A stretch of DNA of 64,000 nucleotides from Paenibacillus sp. FSL H7-0326 (lineage in GTDB: Bacteria > Bacillota > Bacilli > Paenibacillales > Paenibacillaceae), in contig NZ_MPVN01000008.1 in assembly GCF_001955535.1 (NCBI RefSeq), forward strand, positions 1 to 64,000. Direction: 5' to 3'. Of the stretch, positions 1 through 7,418 are shown in pieces. Position 1 is the stretch's first letter. The number at the start of each line of letters is the position of its first letter. The notes beneath the pieces were generated by a model. That model ran no database searches. It worked only from the letters and a program-made list of their open reading frames with translations, and was not told where the DNA came from. Position numbers and translations under genes: made by a program.

Positions 1-165
1 TTTTTATGTTATCGGTACAAGTTCGTGTCCCGAGTCAAGGACAAGAACATGTACCGATTGCCGGAATGGACAAGAACATGTACCTATTACCGATTAGATA
101 GATATCTAATAAATATCTAATAAATATTACAGCTTTCTCATTAAGCTAACGGGCAGGTTAGTGGA
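1..165 (+). repeat. Dispersed repeat, copy 1
   Basis: This is the first of three related noncoding blocks. It contains a GGTAC-starting inverted repeat (arms 14-30 and 39-55), two copies of a GGACAAGAACATGTAC-type word (39-54 and 69-84), an AT-rich TATCTAATAAA stretch, and a terminal 22-bp block at 139-160 that reads CATTAAGCTAACGGGCAGGT plus TA. That block is identical in the other two copies. Inside it CTAAC and GTTA(G) can pair across a GGGCAG loop. The left end may lie outside the window. Its function is unknown. Confidence 0.75.
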
Positions 166-417
166 AACGTGTATAAGATTGTAAAAACAGAGAGCGTTAG
201 TAGTTCGCTCGGAAGGGAAATGATCGGTGGAATTGGGCAGGGACGTAAAAAACTTTTCTATGAATTTGCTTCATTGAGAATAACGGAAACAAGTTATATT
301 AAGAGCCGGTCACTTTTCCGCGAGAATGCGGCCAAGCTGCTCGGAAAATTCTAAAGGACAGACAGAGAGTGGCCGTATGGTTCTCACTGCATATTATAAG
401 AAAAAGGGTGGTGAAAA

Positions 418-1209
418 ATGAAAAAGGTGTGGATCGATGCAGGTCATGGTGGTAGGGATCCAGGGGCTGTTGGAAACGGGATTCAGGAAAAGGACATCGC
501 GCTTACGGTGTCACTTGGTATCAAACAAAGGCTTGAAGCAGGATATCAGCATGTTCAGGTTTTGCTTTCCAGATCGACAGACATCTTTCTGGAGCTGCGA
601 GATCGTACAACAATGGCGAATCGAGCAGGTGCCGACATTTTAATATCCATCCACTGTAACGCTGGCGGTGGCCAGGGGGGATTTGAGTCTTTCAGGCATA
701 CCAATGCCTCCCAGGCTAGTGTTAGGCTTCAAAATACTTTACACAAAGCGATTATGAATAAATTCGGTGGAATTGATCGGGGCCAAAAGATAGCGAATTT
801 TCACATGGTACGCGAATCAAACATGCCAGCGGTGCTGACGGAGAACCTATTTGTAGACGTGGTTGCTGATGCAAATCGGTTAAAGCAAAAAAGTGTAATT
901 GATGCCATTATCGACGGTCACGTTCAGGGGATTGCGAATCATTTGGGACTGACTGCGAAGGAGGTTAGACCAGTGACACCAGAAAGAGATATTAACGTTC
1001 CAAGCCCGTGGGCGGAATCATCATGGAGAGAAGCACGGGCGAATGGATACTTTGATGGTACACGTCCAGGCGCGCCGATTACGAGGGAAGAAACCGCCAT
1101 CGTTATTAACCGATTGCGACGAAATTTCTTGGCCTTGTTTGCTGGCGTTAACGGCAATATTCGTGAGATAGAAGAACGGCTTCAAAAGATAGAAGCGGAT
1201 CAGGAATAA
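418..1209 (+). CDS. N-acetylmuramoyl-L-alanine amidase (Amidase_3) with SLH-like tail
   Basis: This 263-residue protein should cleave the amide bond between N-acetylmuramic acid and the stem peptide of peptidoglycan. Residues 1-175 are an Amidase_3 domain. The likely zinc ligands are His10 in DAGHGG, Glu24 and His79 in SIHCN, and the likely catalytic glutamate is Glu142 in TENLFVD. Residues 195-235 (PWAESSWREARANGYFDG followed by PITREE) resemble part of an S-layer homology motif, and a short helical tail ends the protein. There is no signal peptide, so it looks like a phage-type endolysin or a mother-cell autolysin of the CwlC kind. No holin or phage gene is adjacent. The ATG follows a GGTGGTG ribosome site, and a terminator follows the stop. 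Confidence 0.88.
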   Translation: MKKVWIDAGHGGRDPGAVGNGIQEKDIALTVSLGIKQRLEAGYQHVQVLLSRSTDIFLELRDRTTMANRAGADILISIHCNAGGGQGGFESFRHTNASQASVRLQNTLHKAIMNKFGGIDRGQKIANFHMVRESNMPAVLTENLFVDVVADANRLKQKSVIDAIIDGHVQGIANHLGLTAKEVRPVTPERDINVPSPWAESSWREARANGYFDGTRPGAPITREETAIVINRLRRNFLALFAGVNGNIREIEERLQKIEADQE

Positions 1210-1213
1210 TGAT

Positions 1214-1248
1214 AAAGCCCCTCCGGATCGGTAGGGGCTTTTCTTACG
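1214..1248 (+). terminator. Rho-independent terminator after the amidase gene
   Basis: Arms AAAGCCCCT (1214-1222) and AGGGGCTTT (1233-1241) form a GC-rich stem, followed by a short T-rich tail. It lies a few bases after the amidase stop. Confidence 0.85.
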
Positions 1249-1261
1249 AATGGCCAAACGA

Positions 1262-1410
1262 GATTAATCCCAGGAATGTTGTCGAGGGACAAGAACATAT
1301 TCCCATTGTAGTCGCCGGAATGGACAAGAACATAGTCCTATTGCCGATTAGTGGTATATCTAATCGTTATTTGCTGTTAGTTCATTAAGCTAACGGGCAG
1401 GTTAGTTTAA
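1262..1410 (+). repeat. Dispersed repeat, copy 2
   Basis: This is the second copy of the repeat. It carries GGACAAGAACATATTCCCATT (from 1288) and GGACAAGAACATAGTCC, a GATTAG...ATATCTAAT segment, and the identical 22-bp end block at 1383-1404. It lacks the GGTACAAGTTC arm of copies 1 and 3. It lies directly upstream of the disrupted kinase gene. Confidence 0.75.
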
Positions 1411-1453
1411 TTATGTTGGTGTATAATTATGTTTAGAATTTTGAAGGACGGAG

Positions 1454-1945
1454 GTGGAAATTATTAAAATCCATATCATTGGAGGAGCAGGAAGTGGTAA
1501 GTCCTACATAGCAGAGTTGTTGTGTCAAAGACTCAATATCCCACATTATGATTTAGATGATAAATTTTAGGACAATGAAGCGGGAGTTTATGGGGTGAAA
1601 GCTTCGGAGAAACAACGAGATCAGAAACTTGAAGAATATGTAAGCCAAGAGGCATGGATTATAGAAGGTGTATACAGAGCATGGATAGAACCAAGTCTTT
1701 CTGCTGCTGATAAGATTGTTGTCTTGAAGCCTCCTTTGTCTCTCCAAGAAACGAGAATATGGAAACGTTATGAAGACCGTGCTTCAGGAACTGACAAGAG
1801 TGGAAAGCGAGAGACTTTAGAGGATATCAGAAACCTATTAGAGTGGAATACGAAATATAATCTTGAAAAACTCCCTCACTTCATAAAGAACTGTGAGTAT
1901 AAGGATAAGTTTATTACTGTAACTAATAATCTGGATATTATTTAG
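1454..1945 (+). pseudogene. P-loop kinase (FlaR/topology-modulation type), nonsense-disrupted
   Basis: One frame reads a P-loop NTPase of about 160 residues: KIHIIGGAGSGKS (Walker A, 1466-1504), then HYDLDDKF, a TAG stop (1568-1570), and on without a shift through EEYVSQEAWIIEGVYRAW to the end at 1945. The layout matches small adenylate-kinase-like proteins annotated as DNA topology modulation protein or FlaR. Relatives often have tryptophan after this phenylalanine, so TGG to TAG is a simple explanation. The family start also appears lost: the codon before KIHIIG is ATT (1463-1465), well spaced from a GGAGG at 1450-1454, and the only upstream in-frame start is a GTG overlapping that ribosome site. 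Two lesions make a pseudogene likely; a sequencing error cannot be excluded. Confidence 0.75.
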
Positions 1946-2038
1946 CTATTTCGTGACTAAGCTATGGAAGCACATTTAATATAAACGAGAAATGGGTAAT
2001 TCATAGGATGCTGCCACCCTATGAATTATTGTTGTATA

Positions 2039-2263
2039 TTATTTTTTAAGTTCTGGAATCGGTGGAATTTGATCCAACTTCACAATGTTAGCTGGATCAA
2101 TCTTAAATCTTTTATCATATTTTGCAGGATCAGTTATATTGTCAGGCTCCGTATTTCTCCATGAAAGTGTACATGTACCACAAATGTATATCTCCCAGGC
2201 ATTATCTAGAGGAGCCTTTTTTAATAGACTAACTGTTTCAGATTCGCATCTTGGGCATTTCAT
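2039..2263 (-). CDS. bsdD: Phenolic acid decarboxylase subunit D
   Basis: This 74-residue protein is the small third subunit of non-oxidative hydroxyarylic acid decarboxylases (BsdD/VdcD type). It opens with a zinc-ribbon-like CPRCES motif, has a second pair in CGTC, and contains the conserved CTLSWRNTEPD stretch. In characterised systems this subunit accompanies the UbiD-type catalytic subunit in decarboxylating 4-hydroxybenzoate or vanillate. Its start follows an AGGAGG site, and it lies 53 bp downstream of bsdC on the same strand, so the two are probably co-transcribed. Confidence 0.9.
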   Translation of the reverse strand: MKCPRCESETVSLLKKAPLDNAWEIYICGTCTLSWRNTEPDNITDPAKYDKRFKIDPANIVKLDQIPPIPELKK

Positions 2264-2316
2264 GTCATTTCCTCCTAAGTAAGTATAAATCTAAAGTATG
2301 CTATGATTTGTAATAT

Positions 2317-3741
2317 TTAGCTGCGCTGCTGTTTCGCAATTTCTCGAAGTAGTTCTGTCCATTCATCAGTTTTCACTGGAGTGGCTAACAGTTCCGTATC
2401 TCGTGCGAAATCTGGGGCAACAGGAGTGGTCGCATCGATAACTAGCTTCGTATGCATTCCAGCTGGTTCAGAGGAAGGGTCTAAAGGCATTCCTGGAGCA
2501 AATGGAATTTTAAATACGTCTTTATCGGGACGAACACGAGTTGTCAATGCCCACATCACTTGTTCTAGGTTAAACGGATCAACGAATTCATCTACGACAA
2601 TTACAATTTTCGAGTACGGCATACCATGTGGTGTAGATAACAATCTCATTGCTACGGCTTTACCATATCCACCGAAACGTGATTTTGTAGAGACAATAAC
2701 GCCAATTCCGTGAGTATACATGGCATTTACGGCTTGAACTTCCGGGAAATCACGTTTTAATTGCTTGTATATCGGTAAGCTTGTATTTAAAGCTACTAGA
2801 TAATCCACTTCCGTCCAAGGCATACCCAAATACAAGTTCTCAAAAATAGGATTTTGACGGTGGGTTATTTTAGTGATTTTGACAACGGGTTGTTGACGAG
2901 AGCCTGAATAACTACCTGGGAATTCACCAAATGGTCCTTCAATTTCTCTCTCACGTGGAAGCACATACCCTTCTAACACGATTTCACTGCGTGCAGGAAT
3001 GTCTAATCCACCTAACTCGCTTTTCGTAAGTTCTATCGGTTCGCCTTTTAAAGCACCGGCAAAATCATATTCTGATTGAGCATATTCAATTGGTGTACTT
3101 GCCATTAGATTTAAAACAGGGTCATTTCCAAGGCAAATAGCAATAGGCAGCGGCTCATTATTTTCCTCAGCATGTCTTAGGTGAACGGCCATGTCATGGA
3201 ATGGAAGAGGCTGTATGCCAAGTTTGTCCTTACCTTTTACTTGAACGCGGTATGTGCCTGCGTTCTGTTCTTCATAACTATCCGGTTTATTAGGGTCCTT
3301 ACTAACGATGAGTGCTTTTGACAGGTAAAAGCCAGCATCGAATTCGTTAATGCGGTATAAAGGCAACACTTCAAATAGATCAATATCATCTTCAATAATC
3401 ACTTCTTTGACCGGAGCGTCTTTTCGATCAACCCAGACTGGCTTGATTGGGTATCGATCCCATGTTTTTTCCAGTTCAAAAAACTGTTCTTTAACAGGAG
3501 TATCTTTTGGCAGATTAAGCATTAAAGCGTGGTTTTGCCAAGAACCGTGCACATTAAGTACTACTGGAGTTTTATAACCTTTAACGTTCTCAACAATAAC
3601 TGCCGGTGCACTTTCCAAACTAGTTGCAGAGCGGCCAATTGCGCTCAAGTCAGGTTCAGGCATCACCGGTTCTTTAATTCGGATAAGCTGATTTTCCGAT
3701 TCTAGCAAACTAAGAAATTCCCTTAAATCTTTGTACGCCAT
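2317..3741 (-). CDS. bsdC: UbiD-family phenolic acid decarboxylase subunit C
   Basis: This 474-residue protein is the catalytic UbiD-type decarboxylase, which uses prenylated FMN to remove the carboxyl group of hydroxyaromatic acids. The cofactor and catalytic positions known from fungal Fdc1 have clear counterparts: Asn160 and Arg165 in QNAGTYR, and Glu268 and Glu273 in EIEGPFGEFPGSYSG. Length is normal for the family. It precedes bsdD and follows bsdB, but the 201-bp gap to bsdB holds a terminator-like hairpin and its own copy of the LysR-type operator candidate, so bsdCD may be transcribed separately from bsdB. The exact substrate cannot be told from sequence. Confidence 0.93.
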   Translation of the reverse strand: MAYKDLREFLSLLESENQLIRIKEPVMPEPDLSAIGRSATSLESAPAVIVENVKGYKTPVVLNVHGSWQNHALMLNLPKDTPVKEQFFELEKTWDRYPIKPVWVDRKDAPVKEVIIEDDIDLFEVLPLYRINEFDAGFYLSKALIVSKDPNKPDSYEEQNAGTYRVQVKGKDKLGIQPLPFHDMAVHLRHAEENNEPLPIAICLGNDPVLNLMASTPIEYAQSEYDFAGALKGEPIELTKSELGGLDIPARSEIVLEGYVLPREREIEGPFGEFPGSYSGSRQQPVVKITKITHRQNPIFENLYLGMPWTEVDYLVALNTSLPIYKQLKRDFPEVQAVNAMYTHGIGVIVSTKSRFGGYGKAVAMRLLSTPHGMPYSKIVIVVDEFVDPFNLEQVMWALTTRVRPDKDVFKIPFAPGMPLDPSSEPAGMHTKLVIDATTPVAPDFARDTELLATPVKTDEWTELLREIAKQQRS

Positions 3742-3803
3742 AGAGCGTTCCTCCTAATACTGAATTTTCTTGATGCAAGAACAACTATACAACTGATTTT
3801 TAT

Positions 3804-3843
3804 ATATTGAAAATATCTATTAAATATTTATTACATACTTTTA
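3804..3843. promoter_or_regulatory. Candidate LysR-type operator upstream of bsdC
   Basis: A 40-bp AT-rich block matches 36 of 40 positions of the block at 4584-4623. Both contain ATATTGAAAATATCTAT and end in ATACTTTTA. The inner AAATA-N9-TATTT palindrome fits the loose T-N11-A pattern of LysR-family sites. It lies 62 bp upstream of the bsdC start. Confidence 0.6.
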
Positions 3844-3881
3844 AAATATTAAATTTTGATTTTGTAAATAGCAGATCAATA

Positions 3882-3911
3882 TAAAAGCCGCTACTTCTAT
3901 TGGAAAGCGGC
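3882..3911 (-). terminator. Terminator-like hairpin between bsdB and bsdC
   Basis: Read on the minus strand, GCCGCT (3911-3906) pairs with AGCGGC (3892-3887) and is followed by TTTTAT. It begins about 30 bp after the bsdB stop and could end or attenuate bsdB transcription. Confidence 0.5.
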
Positions 3912-3942
3912 CTAAAAATAACCATTTTCTAATTATTTCAAA

Positions 3943-4512
3943 CTATTGTTTTTTGGTTAATCCATTCCAACGTTTGGCTGCTGGTAGATGAATACCGAAT
4001 TGATCCAAGGTACGATATACAATGTGATCAACAATATCTTCAAGGGTTTCTGGATGATTATAGAAGGCAGGCATAGGAGGAAAAATGATGACGCCCATTT
4101 GAGATAAATAAAGCATGTTTTCCAGATGAATGTTATTTAAAGGAGTTTCTCGAGTCATAAGAAGCAGTTTTTTACGTTCTTTAAGAATGACATCGGCAGA
4201 TCGAGTCACAAGATTATCTGCTAACCCCATGCGAATGGAGGCGAGTGATTTCATGCTGCATGGGGCTATAATCATGCCGTCGACTTGAAATGAACCACTT
4301 GAAATTTTTGCGCCCAAATCCTTGTTTGAATATACATAATCGGCTAAAGCTTCTACATCCTTCAACGTATAAGATGTTTCTGTCTGAAGGGTAGCCCCAG
4401 CCCAAGTGGAGATGACGAGGTGAGTTTCTATTCCAGCTTGCTTCAACACTTGCAGTAAGCGTATTCCATAAATGGATCCAGTTGCACCGGTCATGCCTAC
4501 GATAATTTTCAA
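3943..4512 (-). CDS. bsdB: UbiX-type flavin prenyltransferase
   Basis: This 189-residue protein belongs to the UbiX/Pad1 family, which attaches a dimethylallyl group to FMN to make the prenylated FMN cofactor required by UbiD-type decarboxylases such as the adjacent BsdC. Family motifs include GMTGATGSIYG at the N terminus, APCSMKSLA, LMTRETPL and PPMPAFYNHPE. Length is typical. It is the first gene of the decarboxylase set and faces a LysR regulator gene across a 131-bp divergent promoter region that carries an operator candidate. Confidence 0.93.
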   Translation of the reverse strand: MKIIVGMTGATGSIYGIRLLQVLKQAGIETHLVISTWAGATLQTETSYTLKDVEALADYVYSNKDLGAKISSGSFQVDGMIIAPCSMKSLASIRMGLADNLVTRSADVILKERKKLLLMTRETPLNNIHLENMLYLSQMGVIIFPPMPAFYNHPETLEDIVDHIVYRTLDQFGIHLPAAKRWNGLTKKQ

Positions 4513-4583
4513 AATGATCTACTCCTTAAAGGGTCATATTTCTAATACTTCTTCTAGTAAGGGATTATACGCCCACATTTTTA

Positions 4584-4623
4584 ATATTGAAAATATCTAT
4601 AAAATATTTATATAATACTTTTA
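4584..4623. promoter_or_regulatory. Candidate LysR-type operator in the bsdB/lysR divergent region
   Basis: This is the second copy of the 40-bp block found at 3804-3843 (36 of 40 identical, same orientation). It lies between the divergent starts of bsdB (4512) and the LysR gene (4644), as expected for a LysR-type regulator controlling its neighbour and itself. Confidence 0.65.
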
Positions 4624-4643
4624 TCGTATAAGGGAGGGGACAT

Positions 4644-5531
4644 ATGGATATCCGACAACTTCGCTATCTAATTGCAATTGCAGAAGAAGGAAGTATAACA
4701 AAAGCTGCTCAGGCCCTGCACATGGCACAACCTCCATTAAGCAAGCAACTACAGTTGATGGAGGAAGAGCTAGGCGTCACTTTATTTGAGCGCAACAAGA
4801 AGAGAAAAGTAACATTAACGCCCCAAGGTGAGTTGTTTCTCAAGAAAGCTAAAAATGTCGTACAAACAATGGAAGAAGCAGTTGTTGAAGTTAAAGAGTA
4901 TGGGGAAGAAGTTAGCGGAACACTATCAATAGGTTTAACTATCTATGATGCAGCATTGATGATGTCTATATTGAAGCAATTCCGTAATGAATACCCTCAA
5001 GTCAGATTCAGTATCTGGGAAGGAAATGCTACATTTTTGATCGATTGTTTGGATAATCGCCAAATTGATATAGCGATAGCGTATGGTCATTTTGCAAAGG
5101 AACAATATCAAACAAGATACATTGATAGAAACGAATGTGTTTTTATTGTTCCAAAAGATTTTAAATTTAAAGCTGATACTGTAGATGTTGCGCTTATTTC
5201 CACCATACCATTGATTCTTTTTGGTCCAGTAGAAGGGAACAGCTTATATCAACAAATCATTCAAGAATTTAAGCAATTAAAGTTGCAACCCAATATACTA
5301 TGCGAATGCCATGATTCCTCAATGCTACTAAGTTTAGTTAAGTCCGGATTTGGGGCTACGATCTTGCCACTATCCATGGTCCAAACTCAGTTGACAGGGG
5401 ATTTTGACATTATTAAGATTGAAAACAATCCTTGGGCTACTGAACCTAGCTTAATTTGGAGGACAAACGGCTATTTGTCTGCTGCAGCTAGAAGATTTAT
5501 AGACTACTTTGAAGAAACAATTCTACAATGA
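4644..5531 (+). CDS. LysR-family transcriptional regulator, probable bsd activator
   Basis: This 295-residue protein has a LysR N-terminal winged helix (MDIRQLRYLIAIAEEGSITKAAQ, then PPLSKQLQLMEEELG and LFERN) and a substrate-binding effector domain from about residue 90. The ATG follows a strong GGGAGGGG site. Its divergent placement beside bsdB suggests it activates the decarboxylase genes when phenolic acids are present, as the LysR regulator BsdA does in Bacillus subtilis. The effector is inferred, not seen. The upstream 40-bp block is the best binding-site candidate. Confidence 0.9.
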   Translation: MDIRQLRYLIAIAEEGSITKAAQALHMAQPPLSKQLQLMEEELGVTLFERNKKRKVTLTPQGELFLKKAKNVVQTMEEAVVEVKEYGEEVSGTLSIGLTIYDAALMMSILKQFRNEYPQVRFSIWEGNATFLIDCLDNRQIDIAIAYGHFAKEQYQTRYIDRNECVFIVPKDFKFKADTVDVALISTIPLILFGPVEGNSLYQQIIQEFKQLKLQPNILCECHDSSMLLSLVKSGFGATILPLSMVQTQLTGDFDIIKIENNPWATEPSLIWRTNGYLSAAARRFIDYFEETILQ

Positions 5532-5539
5532 CAATTCAA

Positions 5540-5728
5540 GGACAAGAACTTAGTTCGATGTCGAGGGACAAGAACATATTCCCATTGAGATCGCTAATTT
5601 TAGCGGCTTTTTTGTTTTATCGGTACAAGTTCTTGTCCCAAGCCAAGGACAAGAACATAGTCCGATTACCTATTAAATAAATATCTAACTGAATTTACAG
5701 CTATTTCATTAAGCTAACGGGCAGGTTA
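5540..5728 (+). repeat. Dispersed repeat, copy 3
   Basis: This is the third and longest copy. It holds GGACAAGAAC words at about 5540, 5568 and 5647, an inverted repeat with arms at 5622-5638 and 5647-5663 (ten perfect pairs, GTTCTTGTCC with GGACAAGAAC), an AATATCTAA stretch, and the identical 22-bp end block at 5707-5728. The order of modules matches copy 1. It lies just after the LysR gene and about 100 bp before the YbaK-type gene. Confidence 0.75.
5592..5614 (+). terminator. Weak terminator after the LysR gene, inside repeat copy 3
   Basis: CGCTA (5592-5596) pairs with TAGCG (5601-5605) and is followed by a GC and a T-rich run. The stem is short, so the call is tentative. Confidence 0.4.
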
Positions 5729-5830
5729 ACGGAATAAATAGTAATTGCAGAAAAAAGGCAAAAAAGTCTTTCTGACGAATTTATACGTAGACCAGCTAGA
5801 TTAAATATAGAGAAGGAGACGGAAAGAAGT

Positions 5831-6277
5831 ATGGATAAATTAATATCGCTATTAAAGAATCAGCACGTTGATTATGAAGTCGTTGAACATAATATTCCGA
5901 TTAACACAGCACAGCAAGGTGCTAATTATTTTGGTATTGATATTGGCCAAACTGCCCCGACACTAATATTCAAAACAGATAAAGGCTACTATGCTCTGAT
6001 CATTTCTGGTGATTACGGACGAATCGATCTTATTGCTTTGCAGGAGAAATTTCAACTTCAAGAGATCAAATTTGCGAAGCCTAATGAAGTAGAACAAGTA
6101 ACTGGAAGTAAGATTGGAAGTGTATCGTTAATAAACCCGGATATCCCAACATTCATGGATAGAGAGTTATTTCGATTTAATTATGTTTATGGAGGTACAG
6201 GGGTTCCACAAACGACATTGAAGATCAATCCGAAGGATATTGAGAAATTAAATCATATCGCTGGATACATAAGATAG
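5831..6277 (+). CDS. YbaK/EbsC-type aminoacyl-tRNA deacylase domain protein
   Basis: This 148-residue protein matches the YbaK/prolyl-tRNA deacylase-associated fold, whose members hydrolyse mischarged tRNAs such as Cys-tRNA(Pro). Visible features are an N-terminal MDKLISLLKNQHVDYEVVEH segment, APTLIFKTDKGYYALIISGD with the usual lysine-bearing strand, and a C-terminal YGGTGVPQTTLKINPKDIEKL segment. Length is right for a stand-alone YbaK protein. It starts 11 bp after a GGAGACGG site. It follows repeat copy 3 and has no obvious operon partner. Exact tRNA specificity is unknown. Confidence 0.85.
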   Translation: MDKLISLLKNQHVDYEVVEHNIPINTAQQGANYFGIDIGQTAPTLIFKTDKGYYALIISGDYGRIDLIALQEKFQLQEIKFAKPNEVEQVTGSKIGSVSLINPDIPTFMDRELFRFNYVYGGTGVPQTTLKINPKDIEKLNHIAGYIR

Positions 6278-6420
6278 GGCAAACTTCTTAACTCTTTCGT
6301 TGCGCTAAAACCAGCTAATAGCTTGTCAAGATTACCAGTAAAGTGAACTTAAGTCATGTGATATAGTAAAAATAAGCATGACAATTAACCCTCCAATTCC
6401 TTTTTGGAAGGTTATACCTA

Positions 6421-6594
6421 TATGAAATAGTTAGACAGTGCGGAAAGATTTTTTACTTTTCAGGATGACATAAAGCCATATCTGAAAAAGAACTAGAACA
6501 TGCTCTCCATCTCATTAACAACTGACCAAGAAAATGTTTAGGATGGAAGACGGCTGACGAATCTTTTGAGAATGAAGTGTCGCACTTGGATTGA
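6421..6594 (+). pseudogene. IS30-family transposase remnant (C-terminal end)
   Basis: The frame ending at 6594 reads EKELEHALHLINN, a TGA stop, then PRKCLGWKTADESFENEVSHLD and a natural stop. This is the recognisable C terminus of IS30-family transposases, where the stop position normally holds the arginine of NNRPRKCLGW (CGA to TGA). A second in-frame stop lies upstream and the rest of the gene is missing or beyond recognition. No clear terminal inverted repeats were found. It marks an old, decayed insertion. Confidence 0.8.
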
Positions 6595-6875
6595 CAACAT
6601 CTATAAAAAGCATTTATTAATGGCAATGAGTGATATTAAAGGAAGATATGGAGGCGTGCTTGAGATGGAGGCGGTGAAATCCAGTTGCAATTTTTATTTT
6701 CCTGCTGAAAAATAATGGTTACAAACTTTACTTCCGCGTTGATTATAAAAAAATGTATTCTCTCCCGAATATCAAGCTTGTGGTCTAACTGACATGCCTA
6801 AGCCATTGACGGTCGACATATCTCCACTTATGAATATTAGAAACCATTGTTTTTGTGGGACCGATTTAAGGAATA
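6595..6875. other. Noncoding degraded stretch
   Basis: No convincing gene, promoter or RNA was seen in this AT-rich segment between the IS30 remnant and the next terminator. The sequence between the YbaK-type stop (6277) and 6420 is likewise empty apart from a weak AACC...GGTT hairpin near 6390-6412. Confidence 0.5.
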
Positions 6876-6913
6876 AAAAGAAACCTTAGCGATATAACCG
6901 TCGGCTAAGGTTT
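6876..6913 (-). terminator. Terminator of the VOC/nitroreductase/oxidoreductase operon
   Basis: On the minus strand AAACCTTAGC (6913-6904) pairs with GCTAAGGTTT (6890-6881), followed by CTTTTTATT. It lies 18 bp after the stop of the last gene of the operon. Confidence 0.85.
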
Positions 6914-6930
6914 TGGCAGCTAATTACCTC

Positions 6931-7395
6931 TTACTCTTTCTGATGTTCGAGAAGTTCGATGAGCAGCTTCAGCTTGGAGAACGTATCCATATAAGCATAG
7001 ATGTATTGTCCAGCGGCATCTTCCCCTTTTTGCAGAACAGGCATGTGCTCACGCTCCATCAGGAGGATCTTCTCTTGCATTCCTTCAACGAAAAAGGCGA
7101 TATGATGAAAGCCTTCGCCATGACGGTCCAAGGATTCACGCCAAGTGGACGGATGATCGTCCGGCTCGATGAGCTCCAACTGAATCGATCCCATATCCAA
7201 GAACGCAAGCTTGGCACGTCCCTCGGTCGGCTTCCCTCTGAACTCCGTAAGTGTAATTCCAAACTCATCTGACCAGAACCAACCGCGATTATCGATGCCG
7301 AAGAAATCGGCATACGCTTGACTCGCTGATTCAATATCATTGACGAGCAACGCTATTTGCGCAACGGCAGTTGTGCCTAACATGCTTTTAGTCAT
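6931..7395 (-). CDS. VOC (glyoxalase/bleomycin-resistance fold) family protein
   Basis: This 154-residue protein is a vicinal-oxygen-chelate fold member with two beta-alpha-beta-beta-beta modules (residues about 10-77 and 92-148). Histidine in GFHHIAFFVE and glutamates in QLELIEP and KLLIELLE are the probable metal ligands, an arrangement seen in glyoxalases and methylmalonyl-CoA epimerases. The substrate cannot be assigned. It is the last gene of a three-gene minus-strand set with a nitroreductase (23 bp upstream) and a flavodoxin-like oxidoreductase, which suggests a role in detoxifying reactive electrophiles. Confidence 0.8.
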   Translation of the reverse strand: MTKSMLGTTAVAQIALLVNDIESASQAYADFFGIDNRGWFWSDEFGITLTEFRGKPTEGRAKLAFLDMGSIQLELIEPDDHPSTWRESLDRHGEGFHHIAFFVEGMQEKILLMEREHMPVLQKGEDAAGQYIYAYMDTFSKLKLLIELLEHQKE

Positions 7396-7418
7396 GCTAA
7401 ATGTCTCCTTCGTTACCG

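Noticed and set aside
139..160. The 22-bp repeat end block as an integron attC-like site
   Set aside because: It contains GTTA but not the GTTRRRY and RYYYAAC cores, and no integrase is present.
169..354. A 61-codon frame with GTG start between repeat copy 1 and the amidase
   Set aside because: No ribosome site, no recognisable features, and part of it runs directly out of the repeat; not convincing as a gene.
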